Below, one piece after another: positions 4,161-5,194 of a stretch of 5,194 nt of DNA. Source of the DNA: Candidatus Dadabacteria bacterium (GTDB lineage Bacteria; Desulfobacterota_D; UBA1144; Nemesobacterales; UBA2774); contig SMWY01000048.1 in assembly GCA_004356555.1 (NCBI GenBank), positions 1-5,194 of the forward strand, written 5' to 3'. The notes under the pieces are model-generated. The model was given only the letters and a program-made list of their open reading frames with translations. It had not been told where the DNA came from and did not search any database. Each line of letters begins with the position of its first letter. The stretch's first letter is position 1. The translations under genes and the position numbers were made by a program.

Positions 4161-5194
4161 ATGTGTGGAATCTTAGGATATATAGGGGATCAGTCAAAAA
4201 CCGTTGATGTATTGCTACAAGGTCTGACTAGGCTCGAGTACAGGGGCTATGATTCCTCTGGTATAGCCATAATGCAGGACGGCCGTTCAAAAATTTTTAA
4301 AAGTAAAGGGAAGCTCTCTAAACTCAAAGCTAAAGTTAAAAAACACTCGCCCAAAGGACTTCTCGGCATAGGCCATACAAGATGGGCAACTCACGGTGAT
4401 GCGTCTCAAAAAAACGCCCATCCCCATGTTTCAGGCGGAACTTCGGTCGTACATAACGGAATAGTAGAAAATTATTTAGAGCTTAAAAATGAGCTTAAAA
4501 AGAAAGGCTATACATTTTACTCAGACACTGATACTGAAGTCATAGCGCACCTAATTGAGGAAATGTCTAACACCGGGCTGTGTTTTGAGGATGCAGCCAG
4601 GGCTGCTTTTAAGAGAATAGATGGCTCGTATGCGATAGCAGTGATTTCTGACAGGGATCCTGATAAGGTTATTGCTACTAGAAAATTCTCTCCTTTGATT
4701 GTAGCAAAAGGCGATCACGAAAACTATCTGGCGTCCGATGTTTCGGCCATACTGCCATTTTGTAAAGATGTGATTTATTTAGAAGATGGAGACGTAGCTA
4801 TTTTAAAGCGGGATGAGATTAAGATCACCGATTTGGACGGCAATCAGATTAAAAGAAAAGTCCAGTCCATAAACTGGGATCCAATCTCCGTTGAGAAGTG
4901 TGGATACCGCCACTTTATGATGAAGGAGATTTTCGAGCAGCCGAGGGCCGTTTTAGACACGATGAGGGGCAGGTTCTCAGAAGAAACTGGGGATGTATAT
5001 TTTGAAGGTTTGGACAGTTCATTTTTTAAAGATGTTCAGAGGATCATAGTTCTTGCGTGCGGTACTTCTTATCATGCAAGCCTGATTGGGAAATATCTGA
5101 TCGAGGAAATCGCAAAGGTTTCAGTTGAAGTGGATATAGCTTCCGAATTCCGTTATAGGAACCCTATTATTGATAGTAAAACTCTTGCCATTGC
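4161..5194 (+). CDS. glmS: Glutamine--fructose-6-phosphate aminotransferase (isomerizing) GlmS, 3' end missing
   Basis: Catalyses the first step of hexosamine synthesis: fructose-6-phosphate plus glutamine gives glucosamine-6-phosphate plus glutamate. The first 344 codons are visible and the frame is open to the window end; the usual length is about 600-610 residues, so the second SIS domain is outside. The protein begins MCGILGYIG: removal of Met exposes the Cys2 nucleophile of the class II (Ntn) glutaminase domain, which fixes the start at 4161. Other glutaminase residues are R74 and W75 in GHTRWATHG, N99 and G100 in HNGIVEN, and D124 in SDTDTEV. The linker motif KEIFEQP (255-261) and the first SIS domain with CGTS (300-303) and ASEFRYR (327-333) follow. 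The ATG touches the glmU TAA (TAAATG) with AGGAG 15 nt upstream inside glmU, indicating translational coupling. There is no space for a glmS ribozyme leader. Confidence 0.97.
   Translation, partial: MCGILGYIGDQSKTVDVLLQGLTRLEYRGYDSSGIAIMQDGRSKIFKSKGKLSKLKAKVKKHSPKGLLGIGHTRWATHGDASQKNAHPHVSGGTSVVHNGIVENYLELKNELKKKGYTFYSDTDTEVIAHLIEEMSNTGLCFEDAARAAFKRIDGSYAIAVISDRDPDKVIATRKFSPLIVAKGDHENYLASDVSAILPFCKDVIYLEDGDVAILKRDEIKITDLDGNQIKRKVQSINWDPISVEKCGYRHFMMKEIFEQPRAVLDTMRGRFSEETGDVYFEGLDSSFFKDVQRIIVLACGTSYHASLIGKYLIEEIAKVSVEVDIASEFRYRNPIIDSKTLAI

Overview
This is a bacterial window with two parts. The housekeeping part is a compact plus-strand gene run, cupin (2411-2773), glmU (2778-4160) and glmS (4161 to the window end, cut off). 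GlmS and GlmU are the first and last enzymes of UDP-N-acetylglucosamine synthesis, which supplies peptidoglycan and, in Gram-negatives, lipid A. GlmM, the mutase between them, is not in the window. The cupin resembles the metal-binding sugar-phosphate isomerase type. The genes are almost touching (gaps of 4 and 0 nt), so they are probably one transcript. At the left edge, on the minus strand, is the start of a universal stress protein gene (120 down to 1). AT-rich DNA, a TTG start and bacterial-type GlmU/GlmS fit a free-living, probably Gram-negative bacterium; I cannot name a lineage from sequence alone.

Between the stress gene and the cupin lies an accessory island of about 2 kb (roughly 403-2393). 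It holds a MidA/NDUFAF7-type (DUF185) methyltransferase gene that is visibly more AT-rich than glmU/glmS. A possible 49-codon ORF follows in the same frame. After that comes a noncoding, locally GC-rich block (2049-2263) bounded by a 9-bp inverted repeat.

The most striking feature is a 97-bp noncoding direct repeat (306-402 and 2297-2393; my count is 4 mismatches and no gaps). The first copy ends 84 nt before the likely methyltransferase start. The second ends exactly where the cupin ribosome-binding region begins. Removing one copy plus the DNA between would leave a single seamless leader joined to the cupin. The methyltransferase cassette therefore appears to have been inserted between the leader of the cupin-glmU-glmS run and its coding sequence, with the leader duplicated.

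Regulatory signals are only partly readable. A TATAAT box sits at 274-279. Two consecutive hairpins (414-435 and 440-470) lie between the first repeat and the methyltransferase; the second overlaps its only purine-rich ribosome-binding candidate. No RNA genes, CRISPR array or recognisable transposase gene were found.
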